Program-made: the position numbers and the translations under genes
Shown: positions 25,375-36,748 of the stretch, one piece after another
Layout: each line of letters begins with the position of its first letter
Position numbering within the stretch: the stretch's first letter is position 1
The notes under the pieces: generated by a model
What the model saw: only the letters and a program-made list of their open reading frames with translations
Told to the model about the DNA's origin: nothing
Database searches by the model: none
NCBI GenBank assembly: GCA_902792905.1
Contig: CADBBH010000010.1
Location: 1-64,000 of the forward strand
Reading direction: 5' to 3'
DNA from: Oscillospiraceae bacterium
GTDB lineage: Bacteria; Bacillota; Clostridia; Oscillospirales; Acutalibacteraceae
DNA: 64,000 nt

Positions 25375-27282
25375 TCAGAATATTCTGAAAATGTCAGAGA
25401 ATCCCTTTCCTCCGAGAATTCTGTAAAGGAAGACTGAGAAACGTTCCATTGCATCGGCAAGAGCGTCGTTTGCCTTGTCTTTCGCCTTATCGGAGAATGA
25501 TTTTTCACTTGAAACGCCGTTTATCTTATCGCGGTATGCCCAAACTTTATCCTGTGCGGCATTGAACGCATCGGTATCGACTACAGTGTTATTCAGCTGA
25601 GCTTCAAGCTCTGCAAGCGCCTGCTCAAAGCCGGCCTTGTCTTCAGCTGAAAGTTTTGATGTATCAAGCGCTTTTATTGATGCGAGCTGAGCGCGGATGC
25701 TCTTGCTGTTTCTCGCCTCATTGAACTGCGGGAATTTCTCGGGATAGGAATCGACCGAGGTAAAATTCTTATCGGTAAGCAGGCAAATGGCGAGCTTCAT
25801 AATCACATCATTATTGCCGGTGCTCTCGTGATTCTGATTATGGAAATAGAATGTCTGATCGGGAATGAAGCCCGCACCCGCATCGACAATACGATATTTG
25901 TCAACATACTTGTCGCCTTTTACCGGAACATAATCATCGGGAAGTTTTTCGTTGACGGGCACGCTGAAAGCGTTCATAGAGGTGGAATTGAGCTGGATTA
26001 TACCGTCACCGTTGAGAGTCTTCCAGGAATCAGCTATCGGGTAAAGATTTACATTATAATCGCAGATATCAAAGACTTCGCAACCGTAAGTATCAACCTG
26101 ATACTGAATATTCTCAAATCTGTTGACCTGCGCCTCATGGAAAGCATCGGTCTGCGCCTTGATGAAAGCATCTTCGGGGTCATCAAGGTATTTGGCGGCA
26201 GCGGCGGGATAGTTTGCCGACGGTATCAGTGCCCACATAGTAGTCGTATATTTGAGATACGGGTCAACAAGACCGTCCGCAGCTCTGTCAAGTATATCAT
26301 TGAGGACCGCATTCGGAAGAATTCTTAGAACAACGGTCAGAAGATTACCGAGCCAGGGAGTATCTCCGCCCTTGATTAAAGTCGGGAGCATTTCTCTGTA
26401 AAGCGCAACATCATCATCAATGAGACCGTGCTCATATATATCGCCGAGCAGAACCGTTCCGTCAATAGCGGGAACGATATAAATCATCCGGTCAACATAC
26501 TGACCGACATCTTTATGCCTTGCAAGAAGGTCATTGGCAAGCGAACCGCCCTGACTGATGGGAACAATATTTGCTTTGCCTGTCGGTGATGCATTCGCCG
26601 CCTTAACTATAAGTTCATAAAGCTCATCAACGATTTCATCAATATTGCCGAATGAGCAATATGAGAAATAATAAAGATGATCCTCGCCGACTATATCGGC
26701 ATAATCATTGAGAGGAATCTGAGCATAGAGCCAGTCTTTATCGGCCTGAGTAAGAGTTGCTACTGAATCGGTATATTTATCGGCGCGGACATTCGCAATC
26801 ATTTTACCCTGACTGTCGCACTTAACCTTGCCGGCGAGCACTTCACCGAGAGTTTCCCCGACGCTCTTCGCAAGCATATGACCGAAATCATGCTGAGTAA
26901 AAAGAGTCAAAAGCAGAGGCCCGAGACATTTGCCGAGCGCTTTTTTGATGATATCGGAGGTCGAATCAAGGAAAAACGGCATTTCATATTCCTTGCCCTC
27001 TGAATTAAGAGCTACAGTCCCGTCGTCATTATAGAGACGTGTCTTGGACTGAAATACGCCCGGTATTACAACGGCGTTACTGGTATTCTCCGGTGTTGCG
27101 CCGGGATTGGTGAGATAAGGATAAAGGCCGTTTTTCTCAACGTCATCCTCGCCTACCGCGGTAACTCTGCCGTTACCGGCGGAGGGCTCCTGAGTTTCAG
27201 CCGACGCAAGAAGCATCACGCTTGAAATAAGCATCAGAGCCGCGAGAATAACCGCAATAAGTCTGTTCATCGAATTCTTCAT
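25375..27282 (-). CDS. Exported alpha/beta-hydrolase-like protein
   Basis: This 635-aa protein has a signal peptide (LIAVILAALMLISSVMLLAS, cleaved near ASA). A likely nucleophile elbow is VPISQGGSL, with Ser243 in place of the usual GxSxG serine. A hydrophobic strand leads into it and a helix follows, as in lipases. The region 540-600 is helical and charged (SAEDKAGFEQALAELEAQL), like a short FIVAR-type bundle. It is a distant paralogue of the protein at 6337-7857, sharing the fold order and the late block (CDYNV, GIIQLNS against CGYDV, GTVDTKY). The substrate is unknown. It has its own promoter. Confidence 0.6.
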   Translation of the reverse strand: MKNSMNRLIAVILAALMLISSVMLLASAETQEPSAGNGRVTAVGEDDVEKNGLYPYLTNPGATPENTSNAVVIPGVFQSKTRLYNDDGTVALNSEGKEYEMPFFLDSTSDIIKKALGKCLGPLLLTLFTQHDFGHMLAKSVGETLGEVLAGKVKCDSQGKMIANVRADKYTDSVATLTQADKDWLYAQIPLNDYADIVGEDHLYYFSYCSFGNIDEIVDELYELIVKAANASPTGKANIVPISQGGSLANDLLARHKDVGQYVDRMIYIVPAIDGTVLLGDIYEHGLIDDDVALYREMLPTLIKGGDTPWLGNLLTVVLRILPNAVLNDILDRAADGLVDPYLKYTTTMWALIPSANYPAAAAKYLDDPEDAFIKAQTDAFHEAQVNRFENIQYQVDTYGCEVFDICDYNVNLYPIADSWKTLNGDGIIQLNSTSMNAFSVPVNEKLPDDYVPVKGDKYVDKYRIVDAGAGFIPDQTFYFHNQNHESTGNNDVIMKLAICLLTDKNFTSVDSYPEKFPQFNEARNSKSIRAQLASIKALDTSKLSAEDKAGFEQALAELEAQLNNTVVDTDAFNAAQDKVWAYRDKINGVSSEKSFSDKAKDKANDALADAMERFSVFLYRILGGKGFSDIFRIF

Positions 27283-27314
27283 TTCAGCATCCCCTTAAAG
27301 TTCAGTATAAATGT

Positions 27315-27343
27315 ATATTATCACAATCAAATGTAAAATACAA
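27315..27343 (-). promoter_or_regulatory. Promoter of the 635-aa exported protein
   Basis: TTGTAT, 17-nt spacer, TAATAT on the minus strand, about 30 nt before the start codon. Confidence 0.55.
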
Positions 27344-27345
27344 TA

Positions 27346-27900
27346 TTATAATTGTAACCCCATAACCGTACCGCCAAAGGCGGAAACGAGCACCCTGAAG
27401 CCGTTTCGCTTATAGAACCTGACAGCGGAAGTGTTGCCCGAGCCGACAATCAGCATAACACCCTTCACACCCTTTGATTTAAGGTGTGAGAGCAGAGTCT
27501 TCATCAAAGCCGAGCCGCTTCCCTTACCGGTGAATTCATCAAGTATATCAATATGGAGATGGGCGGGATATTTGCGCGAGAAGAATCGCAGAACTGCCTG
27601 CTCGGCAACAACTTCAATCATATCCTTGCCTGCGTTATTCTTCACGATTTCAAAATAAGGTTTGTAAGCTTGTTTATATTTCTTAAAGTCTTCGGCGCAG
27701 ATGATATACCCGACGGCATTGTCTTCGTCATCAACGAGAGTAAAGCAGTTCTCCGGCTCACGTTCAATATAATATTTGCAGTAGTTATTGAGGATATAAT
27801 CCCCAACCCGCTTATTATTCGGCGCGTCCGGCGGCCCGGTCAGCAGGCATACTTTCTGCACCTGCTCCCTGTATTTATCACAATAATTCACAACTTTCAT
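27346..27900 (-). CDS. GNAT-family N-acetyltransferase
   Basis: A 184-aa GNAT protein. The acetyl-CoA-binding segment is HIDILDEFTGKGSGSALMKT (family Q/RxxGxG/A form as GKGSGSALM, about 130-140), followed by GVMLIVGSGNTSAVRFYKRN and GFRVL, typical of motif B. The acceptor is unknown. It resembles the GNAT group found near glycosidase genes in Clostridia. It is transcribed alone or before the 635-aa gene, from which it is separated by a promoter. Confidence 0.85.
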   Translation of the reverse strand: MKVVNYCDKYREQVQKVCLLTGPPDAPNNKRVGDYILNNYCKYYIEREPENCFTLVDDEDNAVGYIICAEDFKKYKQAYKPYFEIVKNNAGKDMIEVVAEQAVLRFFSRKYPAHLHIDILDEFTGKGSGSALMKTLLSHLKSKGVKGVMLIVGSGNTSAVRFYKRNGFRVLVSAFGGTVMGLQL

Positions 27901-27981
27901 TTTATCACCGGTTCAATTATCCGATATTACCACTCAAAAGTCAATGAATACTCTTGAAAAAAATATTTTATTCTGTTATTA

Positions 27982-28010
27982 TTGTTAATCGGATTGCAAA
28001 TTAATATACT
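27982..28010 (+). promoter_or_regulatory. Promoter of the metallophosphoesterase gene
   Basis: TTGTTA, 17-nt spacer, TATACT, leaving a very short leader before AAAGGAA and the ATG at 28029. Confidence 0.55.
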
Positions 28011-28028
28011 TTGAATAAAGGAAATCTT

Positions 28029-29126
28029 ATGACTATTTTTATTAAATGGGCTCTGCTGTTTGCAACCGCGGAACTGATACTGACTGCAGTGCAGTTCGGT
28101 ATGAGAAAACACGAATTCAAAGAAAAGACTCACATAATTTTTATCATACTGAAAGCGGTAATCGCCATCGGTTTTGCCGCGATTGTATTGGCAGGCCCGG
28201 TTCAATTAAGACCCGCTCAGCCGATTATGATGGCGCTCTACTGCGCGCTTTTTGCCGATTCGGCGGCGGACATAGTCTGCACGGTAATAGCAAAGATCAA
28301 AAAAAGCGAGCTGAAGTTTGCCGTTTCCAAAACAGTTTCACTTTTATTCGGAATACTGTTTTTCGTTTACGGCACCGTCAATATGCAGATTGTAAGGGCG
28401 GATTATCATACATATACTTCCGAAAAACTTAAATCCGAATACAAAATAGTTTTTGCCGCCGATATTCATATCGGAAACACTCAGCCTTTTTCAGTTATTG
28501 AAAAAGAAATTGAAAATATGAAGGCGGAAAATCCGGACGCAATAATTCTCGGCGGCGACATAACCGATGATTACACCACGAAAGAACAGGCACAGCAGCT
28601 TTATTCTCTTCTGGGTAATTGCGGAATCCCCGTCTATTATCTGCACGGCAATCACGACAGGCAGAAGCATGCTGAATATGCTCACGGTATGCAGTATACG
28701 GCAGCGGAACTTGAAAGAATAATCAGCAGCAACGGAATAATAGTACTTAAAGACGAATATATTTCACTCGGCGATGATCTTCTTCTGCTCGGCAGAGAGG
28801 ATATCAGCGAGAAGGGAACAAGAAAAGAAGCATCAGATTTAAAAAATCCCGATAAGAGCAAGTATCTTATTGTTGCGGATCATCAGCCGGTTGAATTTGA
28901 GGAAAACCTTGTGACGGGCGCAGATTTACAACTTTCGGGACACACTCACGCTGGGCAGTTGTTCCCGCTCGGTGAGATATTCGGCCTCTTTTCCTATTCA
29001 AAAGGAGAATATAAGAGCGGCGACTCGCTGATGCTGGTAAGTTCCGGCGCCGCAGGATGGAGAGAACCTTTCAGAACAGATGCCCACTCGCAATTCGAAG
29101 TTATTACACTGAAACCCGTCAGGTGA
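28029..29126 (+). CDS. Membrane-anchored metallophosphoesterase
   Basis: The 365-aa protein (ATG at 28029 preferred to TTG at 28011 because of the AAAGGAA spacing) has about four N-terminal membrane helices and an outward-facing calcineurin-like phosphoesterase domain. All metal motifs are present: AADIHIGN, GGDITDD, HGNHDR, ADHQPVEF and SGHTHAGQ. This is the YkuE/YaeI-like arrangement, whose members act on lipid-linked or extracellular phosphoesters. The stop is 5 nt from the start of the DUF218 gene, so the two are probably one operon. Confidence 0.88.
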   Translation: MTIFIKWALLFATAELILTAVQFGMRKHEFKEKTHIIFIILKAVIAIGFAAIVLAGPVQLRPAQPIMMALYCALFADSAADIVCTVIAKIKKSELKFAVSKTVSLLFGILFFVYGTVNMQIVRADYHTYTSEKLKSEYKIVFAADIHIGNTQPFSVIEKEIENMKAENPDAIILGGDITDDYTTKEQAQQLYSLLGNCGIPVYYLHGNHDRQKHAEYAHGMQYTAAELERIISSNGIIVLKDEYISLGDDLLLLGREDISEKGTRKEASDLKNPDKSKYLIVADHQPVEFEENLVTGADLQLSGHTHAGQLFPLGEIFGLFSYSKGEYKSGDSLMLVSSGAAGWREPFRTDAHSQFEVITLKPVR

Positions 29127-29131
29127 TATAA

Positions 29132-30616
29132 TTGAAAAAAGCAAAATCTTGGATAGCGGTAATCTCCGGCAGCATTGCAATAATACTTTTTACTGTAATT
29201 ATGATTGCAGTCACGGGAAAAACATATACCGCCTATATCAATAATCCATACAAGACTTCAGAATCCGAAATTGAATGCTCGGACAGCAGCGTCATAGAAT
29301 GCACGAATATCGGCACAGAAAAAAGCTATACCGCATTCCGCTTCAGAGGACTGAAACCGGGCAAAGCGCAGGTAAATATCTGGATTATTTCCGGCGAAAA
29401 CAATCTCAACAAAACAGGAATGATTTTTCAATGCACCGTGCTTAAAAACGGAACGGTATTTTTAAGCGGGTACGATTTCGGAGGGCACAGATTCCTTCTG
29501 CTCGGAATTCTGCTGCTGACTCTGTTTACTTCAGTCGTTTCATTTCTTCAGTTCAGATTTCATAAAAAGTCTCAGTTCTTCTCATATAAAACCGTGCTCT
29601 CGCTCGGTCTCGGAATGTTCGCCGGCATTATCGGCCTGATGTATGCGGCACTTATCGGAATATACTTGATATTCCCCGCACAGTTTGACAGCTGGCAGGT
29701 ATTCAATATCGCCGGAATCATCACTTCTGCGATATTTGCACTTTCTCTGCCGATGATTGTCATTTTCGCCATTTTCCTCTCGGTCAGCAATATCTCATTG
29801 ATAAGGCACGAGGGCTTCAGAAAAAACAACCTCTACGGGCTGCTTATCAGCGCGGTGCTAGGCGCCGGTTCAATTCTATGCGCGGTTTTGCTCGCAATGT
29901 TTCCGAATTCAACCTCGGAAACCGCTAGAGACATTGCCGGCTCGGTAATACGCGCTTCGGTTTCATCGGCCTTTGTCTATCTTGAATTCCTGCTGCTGTC
30001 CACTCAGATATGCATGCATTATGCGGCAAAGCACGAGCCGAAATACAACCAGGATTTTATAATGATACTCGGCTGCAAGGTCAGAAAAGACGGCACTCCT
30101 CCCCCGCTTCTCAAAGGCAGAATCGACAGAGCGCTGGAATTCTATAAGAACCAGATTGAAAAAACAGGCAACACACCCGCTTTTATTCCATCCGGCGGTC
30201 AGGGACCGGATGAAGTAATAAGCGAAGGCGAATGCATGAAGGATTACCTTATTGAAAGCGGTATAGAAGAATCGGCAATATTCCCGGAAACGGAATCGAG
30301 AACTACACTTGAAAATATGAAATTCTCAAAAAAGATTGCCGATGAATATAAAGAAAACGCTAACATTCTTTTCTCAACCACGAATTATCACATTTTCAGA
30401 AGCGGTATTCTCTCGGCAAAGGCAGGACTCCGCGCTGACGGCATCGGAGCAAAAACAAAATGGTATTTCTGGCCGAATGCGCAGATGAGGGAATTCATCG
30501 GCCTGCTCGCGAGCGAATGGCTTCTGAATCTGATATTTATCATTTTGACCGTCGGTTTCGCAACGGTTATCGCGAATATATCGACAATTATCAGCCGGTT
30601 TGCAATGATGATATAA
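29132..30616 (+). CDS. DUF218 (YdcF/ElyC/SanA-type) membrane protein
   Basis: A 494-aa protein starting at TTG 29132 after AGGTGA. The first 290 residues hold a signal-anchor, a small beta domain (about 30-110) and several membrane helices. The C-terminal DUF218 domain (about 305-460) shows MILGCKVRKDGTPPPLLKGR, IPSGGQGPDE and ESRTTLENMKFSK. DUF218 proteins of other bacteria are linked to envelope integrity and lipid-carrier steps, with no settled reaction. The extra N-terminal domain makes it longer than SanA/YdcF. It follows the metallophosphoesterase closely. Confidence 0.82.
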   Translation: MKKAKSWIAVISGSIAIILFTVIMIAVTGKTYTAYINNPYKTSESEIECSDSSVIECTNIGTEKSYTAFRFRGLKPGKAQVNIWIISGENNLNKTGMIFQCTVLKNGTVFLSGYDFGGHRFLLLGILLLTLFTSVVSFLQFRFHKKSQFFSYKTVLSLGLGMFAGIIGLMYAALIGIYLIFPAQFDSWQVFNIAGIITSAIFALSLPMIVIFAIFLSVSNISLIRHEGFRKNNLYGLLISAVLGAGSILCAVLLAMFPNSTSETARDIAGSVIRASVSSAFVYLEFLLLSTQICMHYAAKHEPKYNQDFIMILGCKVRKDGTPPPLLKGRIDRALEFYKNQIEKTGNTPAFIPSGGQGPDEVISEGECMKDYLIESGIEESAIFPETESRTTLENMKFSKKIADEYKENANILFSTTNYHIFRSGILSAKAGLRADGIGAKTKWYFWPNAQMREFIGLLASEWLLNLIFIILTVGFATVIANISTIISRFAMMI

Positions 30617-30622
30617 AAATCA

Positions 30623-30650
30623 CCCGCAGGAACTGTTCCTGCGGGTTTTT
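30623..30650 (+). terminator. Rho-independent terminator
   Basis: CCCGCAGGAA-CTG-TTCCTGCGGG with TTTTT after it, 6 nt past the DUF218 stop. Confidence 0.92.
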
Positions 30651-30664
30651 ATGTCCGGTTTTTA

Positions 30665-32604
<1,940 letters not shown>

Positions 32605-32636
32605 ATTTATACCTCCAAATAATAATTGCACAATGT

Positions 32637-32663
32637 TTGGCACTCTGTTCGGTCGAGTGCTAA
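32637..32663. promoter_or_regulatory. CIRCE operator (HrcA site)
   Basis: TTGGCACTC-N9-GAGTGCTAA, one mismatch from the canonical TTAGCACTC-N9-GAGTGCTAA. It lies directly downstream of the groES promoter. HrcA repression with release on heat shock is established for such sites. No hrcA is in the window. Confidence 0.95.
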
Positions 32664-32668
32664 TTTGT

Positions 32669-32696
32669 ATTTTAACACCAATTGACGAAAAATCAA
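32669..32696 (-). promoter_or_regulatory. groES-groEL promoter
   Basis: TTGATT, 16-nt spacer, TAAAAT on the minus strand, with CIRCE starting 6 nt after the -10 box. Confidence 0.7.
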
Positions 32697-32742
32697 GAGT
32701 TTTTTCAAAAGTTTACAATTATGTAATAATTCACGGGCATAA

Positions 32743-32771
32743 TTGACTTTATAATTCTGTAATGTTAGAAT
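32743..32771 (+). promoter_or_regulatory. Promoter of the O-antigen-ligase-like operon
   Basis: TTGACT, 17-nt spacer, TAGAAT, 28 nt before the ATG at 32799. Confidence 0.6.
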
Positions 32772-32798
32772 TTTTCTATATTATTTAAATGGTGAATT

Positions 32799-34193
32799 AT
32801 GATTAAATCCGAAAAGATAATCCCGATATTTGAGAAACTGAGCAAGTTTACCGTTACCGGCTACTACAGCCTCCTGCTGTTTGCGGTAGCGGGTGTCTTC
32901 ATATTCACCGGCAAAGAAGTTATCGGCACATATATTCTCGCAATGATTGTCGCCTCAACTATTATTTTCAGTGAAGATCTGCTGCCGGCGCTTGAGGGAA
33001 TACTTGTCATCTGCTGTTTTGCAATAAGGTGCAAAAATTCCGCTCCCGAATTCTTTTCGATGTGGTACCTCGGAATACCAACGGTTGTTTTTGTTATTCT
33101 GCGTCTGATTCTGTATAAGCCGAAATTCAGATCTCATTCGTTTACTCCGGGTATGCTTGCAGTCTCCGCGGCTATCCTGCTCGGCGGTGCGGGAATAATC
33201 TACTGGAAAACATATTTCTCTCCTACCTCGCTTTTTTATATGTTTTCTCTCGGTATCGGCATGGTGATACTCGTCTCATTCGTGTCGCCTTGTCTCAAAG
33301 CGGACAGAGGATATGATTTTGCGGACAGATTCGCTCGGATTCATATGACTGTTATATTCACTCTCGCTCTCGCGCTGTTTCAGGAATATATTTCAAGGTT
33401 TGATGAATTCTCACAGAAATACTCGGTTCTCCCCTTTCAGTGGCGAAACAATGCAGCAACGATACTGATGATGTGTATGCCATTCGCTTTTTATCTCGCG
33501 GCAAAGAAATATGCCTGGACTTTCGCCGGTCTTCTCGACTATATTGCAATTCTTTTTACCGGCTCGAGAGGCGGTCTTATCTTCGGTACAATCGAAATTG
33601 CAATCTGTCTTGTGCTGATGCTTGTTATTGACAGAAAGCATAAGAAATACAATATAATTCTCATTTGCTCGCTTGCTGCCGGCGTAATTCTCGCGAGCGG
33701 AATACTCTTTGAAATGATAAGCTACACCATTCAGAGAATGCTCAATCCCGATGAGAATTCTATCCGGCTTAAGCTCATCGAAAGGGGCATAGGAGATTTC
33801 AAGGCGAGTCCGGTCGTCGGCAGAGGCCTTGCGTATATGGGAAACAGGGACATCCATCACAGCGCGAAGCACACTCTATGCTGGTATCACTGCTCGATAG
33901 TTCAGGTTTTTGCTTCCATGGGCATTATCGGTGTCGCGGCATATTCCTTCCTGAATTACCAGAGAATCAGATGCTTAATCAAGAATCTGTCATTCTTTTC
34001 GGTGATTCTGTTTACGGCGTTTATCGGGCTCGAGATGATGTCACTCGTAAACCCCGGAATATTCGCTCCGTTCCCCTATCTTATGCTCGCGACAATATAC
34101 TTCGCCGTTATGGAAAACTGCAATTCAAAAGATACCGAAGGCCTGAAACGAATGATGAAAGGCGATAAACATGAAAGTTCTGACAATAGGTAA
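32799..34193 (+). CDS. O-antigen ligase-like membrane protein
   Basis: The 464-aa protein has about ten or more hydrophobic helices and the Wzy/WaaL family core: RNNAATILMMCMPFAFYLAA, a cytoplasmic-edge FTGSRGGLIFG (Arg in the ligase signature) and the large outer loop SPVVGRGLAYMGNRDIHHSA with His residues before HCSIVQVFASMGIIG. In Gram-positives such proteins are thought to polymerise or attach surface polysaccharide. Its 3' end overlaps the next gene by 23 nt. The substrate is not evident. Confidence 0.72.
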   Translation: MIKSEKIIPIFEKLSKFTVTGYYSLLLFAVAGVFIFTGKEVIGTYILAMIVASTIIFSEDLLPALEGILVICCFAIRCKNSAPEFFSMWYLGIPTVVFVILRLILYKPKFRSHSFTPGMLAVSAAILLGGAGIIYWKTYFSPTSLFYMFSLGIGMVILVSFVSPCLKADRGYDFADRFARIHMTVIFTLALALFQEYISRFDEFSQKYSVLPFQWRNNAATILMMCMPFAFYLAAKKYAWTFAGLLDYIAILFTGSRGGLIFGTIEIAICLVLMLVIDRKHKKYNIILICSLAAGVILASGILFEMISYTIQRMLNPDENSIRLKLIERGIGDFKASPVVGRGLAYMGNRDIHHSAKHTLCWYHCSIVQVFASMGIIGVAAYSFLNYQRIRCLIKNLSFFSVILFTAFIGLEMMSLVNPGIFAPFPYLMLATIYFAVMENCNSKDTEGLKRMMKGDKHESSDNR

Positions 34194-34857
34194 TAATTAT
34201 ACGGGCGCAGCTTTGTCATATCTGCCCGCTCTTGGAATCGCAGGCAAGAAAGAACTGCTGCTTTCAAACCTGAGCATTGACAACTGCTCAATCGAGCATC
34301 ATTACAGGAACTATATTGATGAGGCGGAAGCGTATTATTATGAAACGTATCTGCCCGGTATTACGGAAATGATGCGTCCCGACGGCATTGCTCTTCACGA
34401 GGCGGTTGAGGATGATGACTGGGATATGATACTCTTCTGTCAGAATCCCGCTCTTAGTGCAAAAAAAGAGAGTTACAGACCGTATCTCGGCGAACTTGCC
34501 GCTTACTGCAGGCTTATGCATCCGGAGGCAAAGCTGATGCTTATCGAACCGTGGGTAACTGAAGATAACCCGCAGGAAACAGCTGAAAGAATTCATGAAG
34601 CCTGCCTGACCGCCTCGGCGGAAGCTGAGCTTGACGGAATAATCAATATCGGCAAAGCATGGCAGATTGCCGAAGGCACCGGCTCGTTTGATTCGCTTAC
34701 AACAGAAGGAAATATGCCCGATGATAAGGGAAAATTCCTTTGCTCCTGTGTTTTGTATGAAGCGATATTCGGTGAAAGCGCGACCGATGTCGATTTTAAT
34801 CTTCCGGGTTATCCCCATGAAATATCCGATCTTTTGAAAATCTGCGCCGAGAATTGA
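34171..34857 (+). CDS. DUF4886-like (SGNH-fold) protein
   Basis: The 228-aa protein resembles DUF4886 proteins of Clostridia and Bacteroidetes: an opening IGNNYTGAALSYLP where family members have IGNSF, a NLSIDNCSIEHHYRNY segment, DDDWDMILFCQNPAL and AKLMLIEPWV. The serine expected in the first block (GNS) is Asn-Tyr here, so esterase activity is doubtful. No signal peptide is visible. It overlaps the preceding gene and precedes an amidohydrolase, so coupled expression is likely. Confidence 0.55.
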   Translation: MKVLTIGNNYTGAALSYLPALGIAGKKELLLSNLSIDNCSIEHHYRNYIDEAEAYYYETYLPGITEMMRPDGIALHEAVEDDDWDMILFCQNPALSAKKESYRPYLGELAAYCRLMHPEAKLMLIEPWVTEDNPQETAERIHEACLTASAEAELDGIINIGKAWQIAEGTGSFDSLTTEGNMPDDKGKFLCSCVLYEAIFGESATDVDFNLPGYPHEISDLLKICAEN

Positions 34858-34866
34858 GGTAATGAT

Positions 34867-35664
34867 ATGATATTTGCCAATCACGCCCACCTTTATCCTC
34901 GCGAAATAAGAGACAACGCTGATGCCGCTGCTCTGCTGGAATTCCTCGATGAGACGGGAATTGACAGGGCGGTGGCTTTTGCGCCGTTCCCTCATCGCCT
35001 CAAAGAGGAAAATTTCGCCGAAGGCCACAACAAGTGGCTTTACAACGAAATCAAAAACGAAAAACGCCTTACCGGTTTCGGCACGGTTGATTTTGATAAA
35101 GATGTTTCCGACGAGGTCAAGAGAATAGCGGATTACGGTTTCAAAGGAATTAAGCTTCATCCGCAGGCACAGGAATTTGCCATAGACGGAGAAAAAGCGT
35201 TCAAAGTATACGCAGAAGCGGAAAAACTCGGACTATTCATTTCTTTTCATACCGGTATTCACTGGCACAGACTCAGAGACAGCCGCGTCATTCTCTTTGA
35301 TGAGGTTGGCTGGAATTTCCCCACGCTCAAGTTCAGTATGGAGCATATCGGCGGATATCACTTTTTCAATGAGGCGCTCGCCGTTATGGTGAACAATTCA
35401 AGGGAAGGTACCGGCGATGTCTATGCCGGCTGGACTACTATCCGCGACAGATACGGAAAAGACTGCTGGGCACTGACCGATGAACAGCTTGAAACCGTAG
35501 TACTTCAGACCGGCGAAGATCACAGCATATTCGGAATTGATTTCCCGTTCTGCAAAAAAGAAGATATTATATGGGATATTGATAGAATAAACAGGCTGAA
35601 TCTGACGAATGAATGTAAAGAAAAAATTCTCGGCAAAACGCTTGAAAAGGTGCTCGGTCTGTAA
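34867..35664 (+). CDS. Amidohydrolase 2 family metal-dependent hydrolase
   Basis: A 265-aa cytoplasmic TIM-barrel protein of the PF04909 (amidohydrolase 2) type: N-terminal NHAHLYP supplies the first His pair, GFKGIKLHPQAQEF and SFHTGIHWH add His, SMEHIGGYHFF and the late FGIDFPF Asp complete the metal-site order. Members decarboxylate or hydrolyse diverse substrates, so none is assigned. It starts 9 nt after the DUF4886-like gene and abuts the GH5 gene. Confidence 0.78.
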   Translation: MIFANHAHLYPREIRDNADAAALLEFLDETGIDRAVAFAPFPHRLKEENFAEGHNKWLYNEIKNEKRLTGFGTVDFDKDVSDEVKRIADYGFKGIKLHPQAQEFAIDGEKAFKVYAEAEKLGLFISFHTGIHWHRLRDSRVILFDEVGWNFPTLKFSMEHIGGYHFFNEALAVMVNNSREGTGDVYAGWTTIRDRYGKDCWALTDEQLETVVLQTGEDHSIFGIDFPFCKKEDIIWDIDRINRLNLTNECKEKILGKTLEKVLGL

Positions 35665-36735
35665 ATGGAAAGAATAATTGCTTTATTTATGAGTATTATT
35701 TCTATTATATCAATTATTCTGCCGTTTCCCGTTGCGCCGCAGACGGAGTCGGTGAAGTTTGCCTCTTCCCTCGGGGCGGGCTGGAATCTCGGCAATACGC
35801 TCGATTCCTGGCAGATTCCCGAGCCGGATGATACCGAGACCTGCTGGGGCAATCCGAAGGCGGGAAAGGCGTTGTTTTCCTTACTCAAAGAAAGCGGCTT
35901 CAACTCGGTAAGAATTCCCGTCACATGGTTTCAGCATCTTGACGCGGACGGAAGAATTGAAGAGGATTGGCTTGACAGAGTAAATGAGGTTGTTGATTAT
36001 GTTCTTGACAACGATATGTTCGCGATACTGAATATTCAGCATGACGATCAGGACTGGCTTATCACGGATAATGAGCATGAGCAGAACGCAACCTCAATTC
36101 TTGTGAATCTCTGGAAACAGATTGCGCAGAGATTCGCCGATTATGACGAAAAGCTAATATTTGACATAATGAACGAACCGCGTGTGGTCGGCACTGAAAC
36201 GGAATGGAACGGAACTCCCGAAGCTCGGCAGATTATAAACAGGATGAATTCCGCCGCTCTCAAAGCAATAAGGGAATCTGGCGGGAACAACGCAGACAGA
36301 TACATTTTCATTACAGATTATGCCGCAAGCGATATTGAAGAGAATTATACTGCTCTGGAAATCCCGGATGATTCTCATATAATGGTGTCTCTTCATTATT
36401 ATCCCGGCACGGCGCACCGCTCGGAATTCAATGACTGCGCAGAGAAACTGTCTCTAAAAGAAAAATACAAAATTTATAAAAAGCTTCGCGGATTCTACAA
36501 AACATTTGCCGCAAAAGGAATCGGAGTCTGCATTACCGAATGCGGGTGGACAGACAGAGAGAATCTTGAAAATCTTGCCGAGCGGGCGAAGTTCGTTGTC
36601 AGCACAGCCAATAAAATCGGCTTCTGCTGCTTTGTCTGGGATAACGGCGCAGATTTCAGACTGATTGACAGAAATGAATTGAAAATCGCATATCCTGAAT
36701 ACACAAATGCGATAACCAATCAGAGGGTCAGATAA
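35665..36735 (+). CDS. Glycoside hydrolase family 5 (endoglucanase-like)
   Basis: The 356-aa exported enzyme has a short N-terminal hydrophobic signal (LFMSIISIISIILPF) and a GH5 barrel opening with GAGWNLGNTLDSW. Acid/base Glu lies in FDIMNEPR, the nucleophile Glu in CITECG, and SLHYYPG contributes the His/Tyr of the active site. Such enzymes cut beta-1,4-glucan or mannan. No carbohydrate-binding module or dockerin is attached. The ATG follows the previous stop without a gap. Confidence 0.92.
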   Translation: MERIIALFMSIISIISIILPFPVAPQTESVKFASSLGAGWNLGNTLDSWQIPEPDDTETCWGNPKAGKALFSLLKESGFNSVRIPVTWFQHLDADGRIEEDWLDRVNEVVDYVLDNDMFAILNIQHDDQDWLITDNEHEQNATSILVNLWKQIAQRFADYDEKLIFDIMNEPRVVGTETEWNGTPEARQIINRMNSAALKAIRESGGNNADRYIFITDYAASDIEENYTALEIPDDSHIMVSLHYYPGTAHRSEFNDCAEKLSLKEKYKIYKKLRGFYKTFAAKGIGVCITECGWTDRENLENLAERAKFVVSTANKIGFCCFVWDNGADFRLIDRNELKIAYPEYTNAITNQRVR

Positions 36736-36748
36736 TCGAGGAATAGTT

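Noticed and set aside
34288-35160. Minus-strand frame of 290 codons
   Set aside because: It is the shadow of the DUF4886-like and amidohydrolase genes and shows no coding signature.
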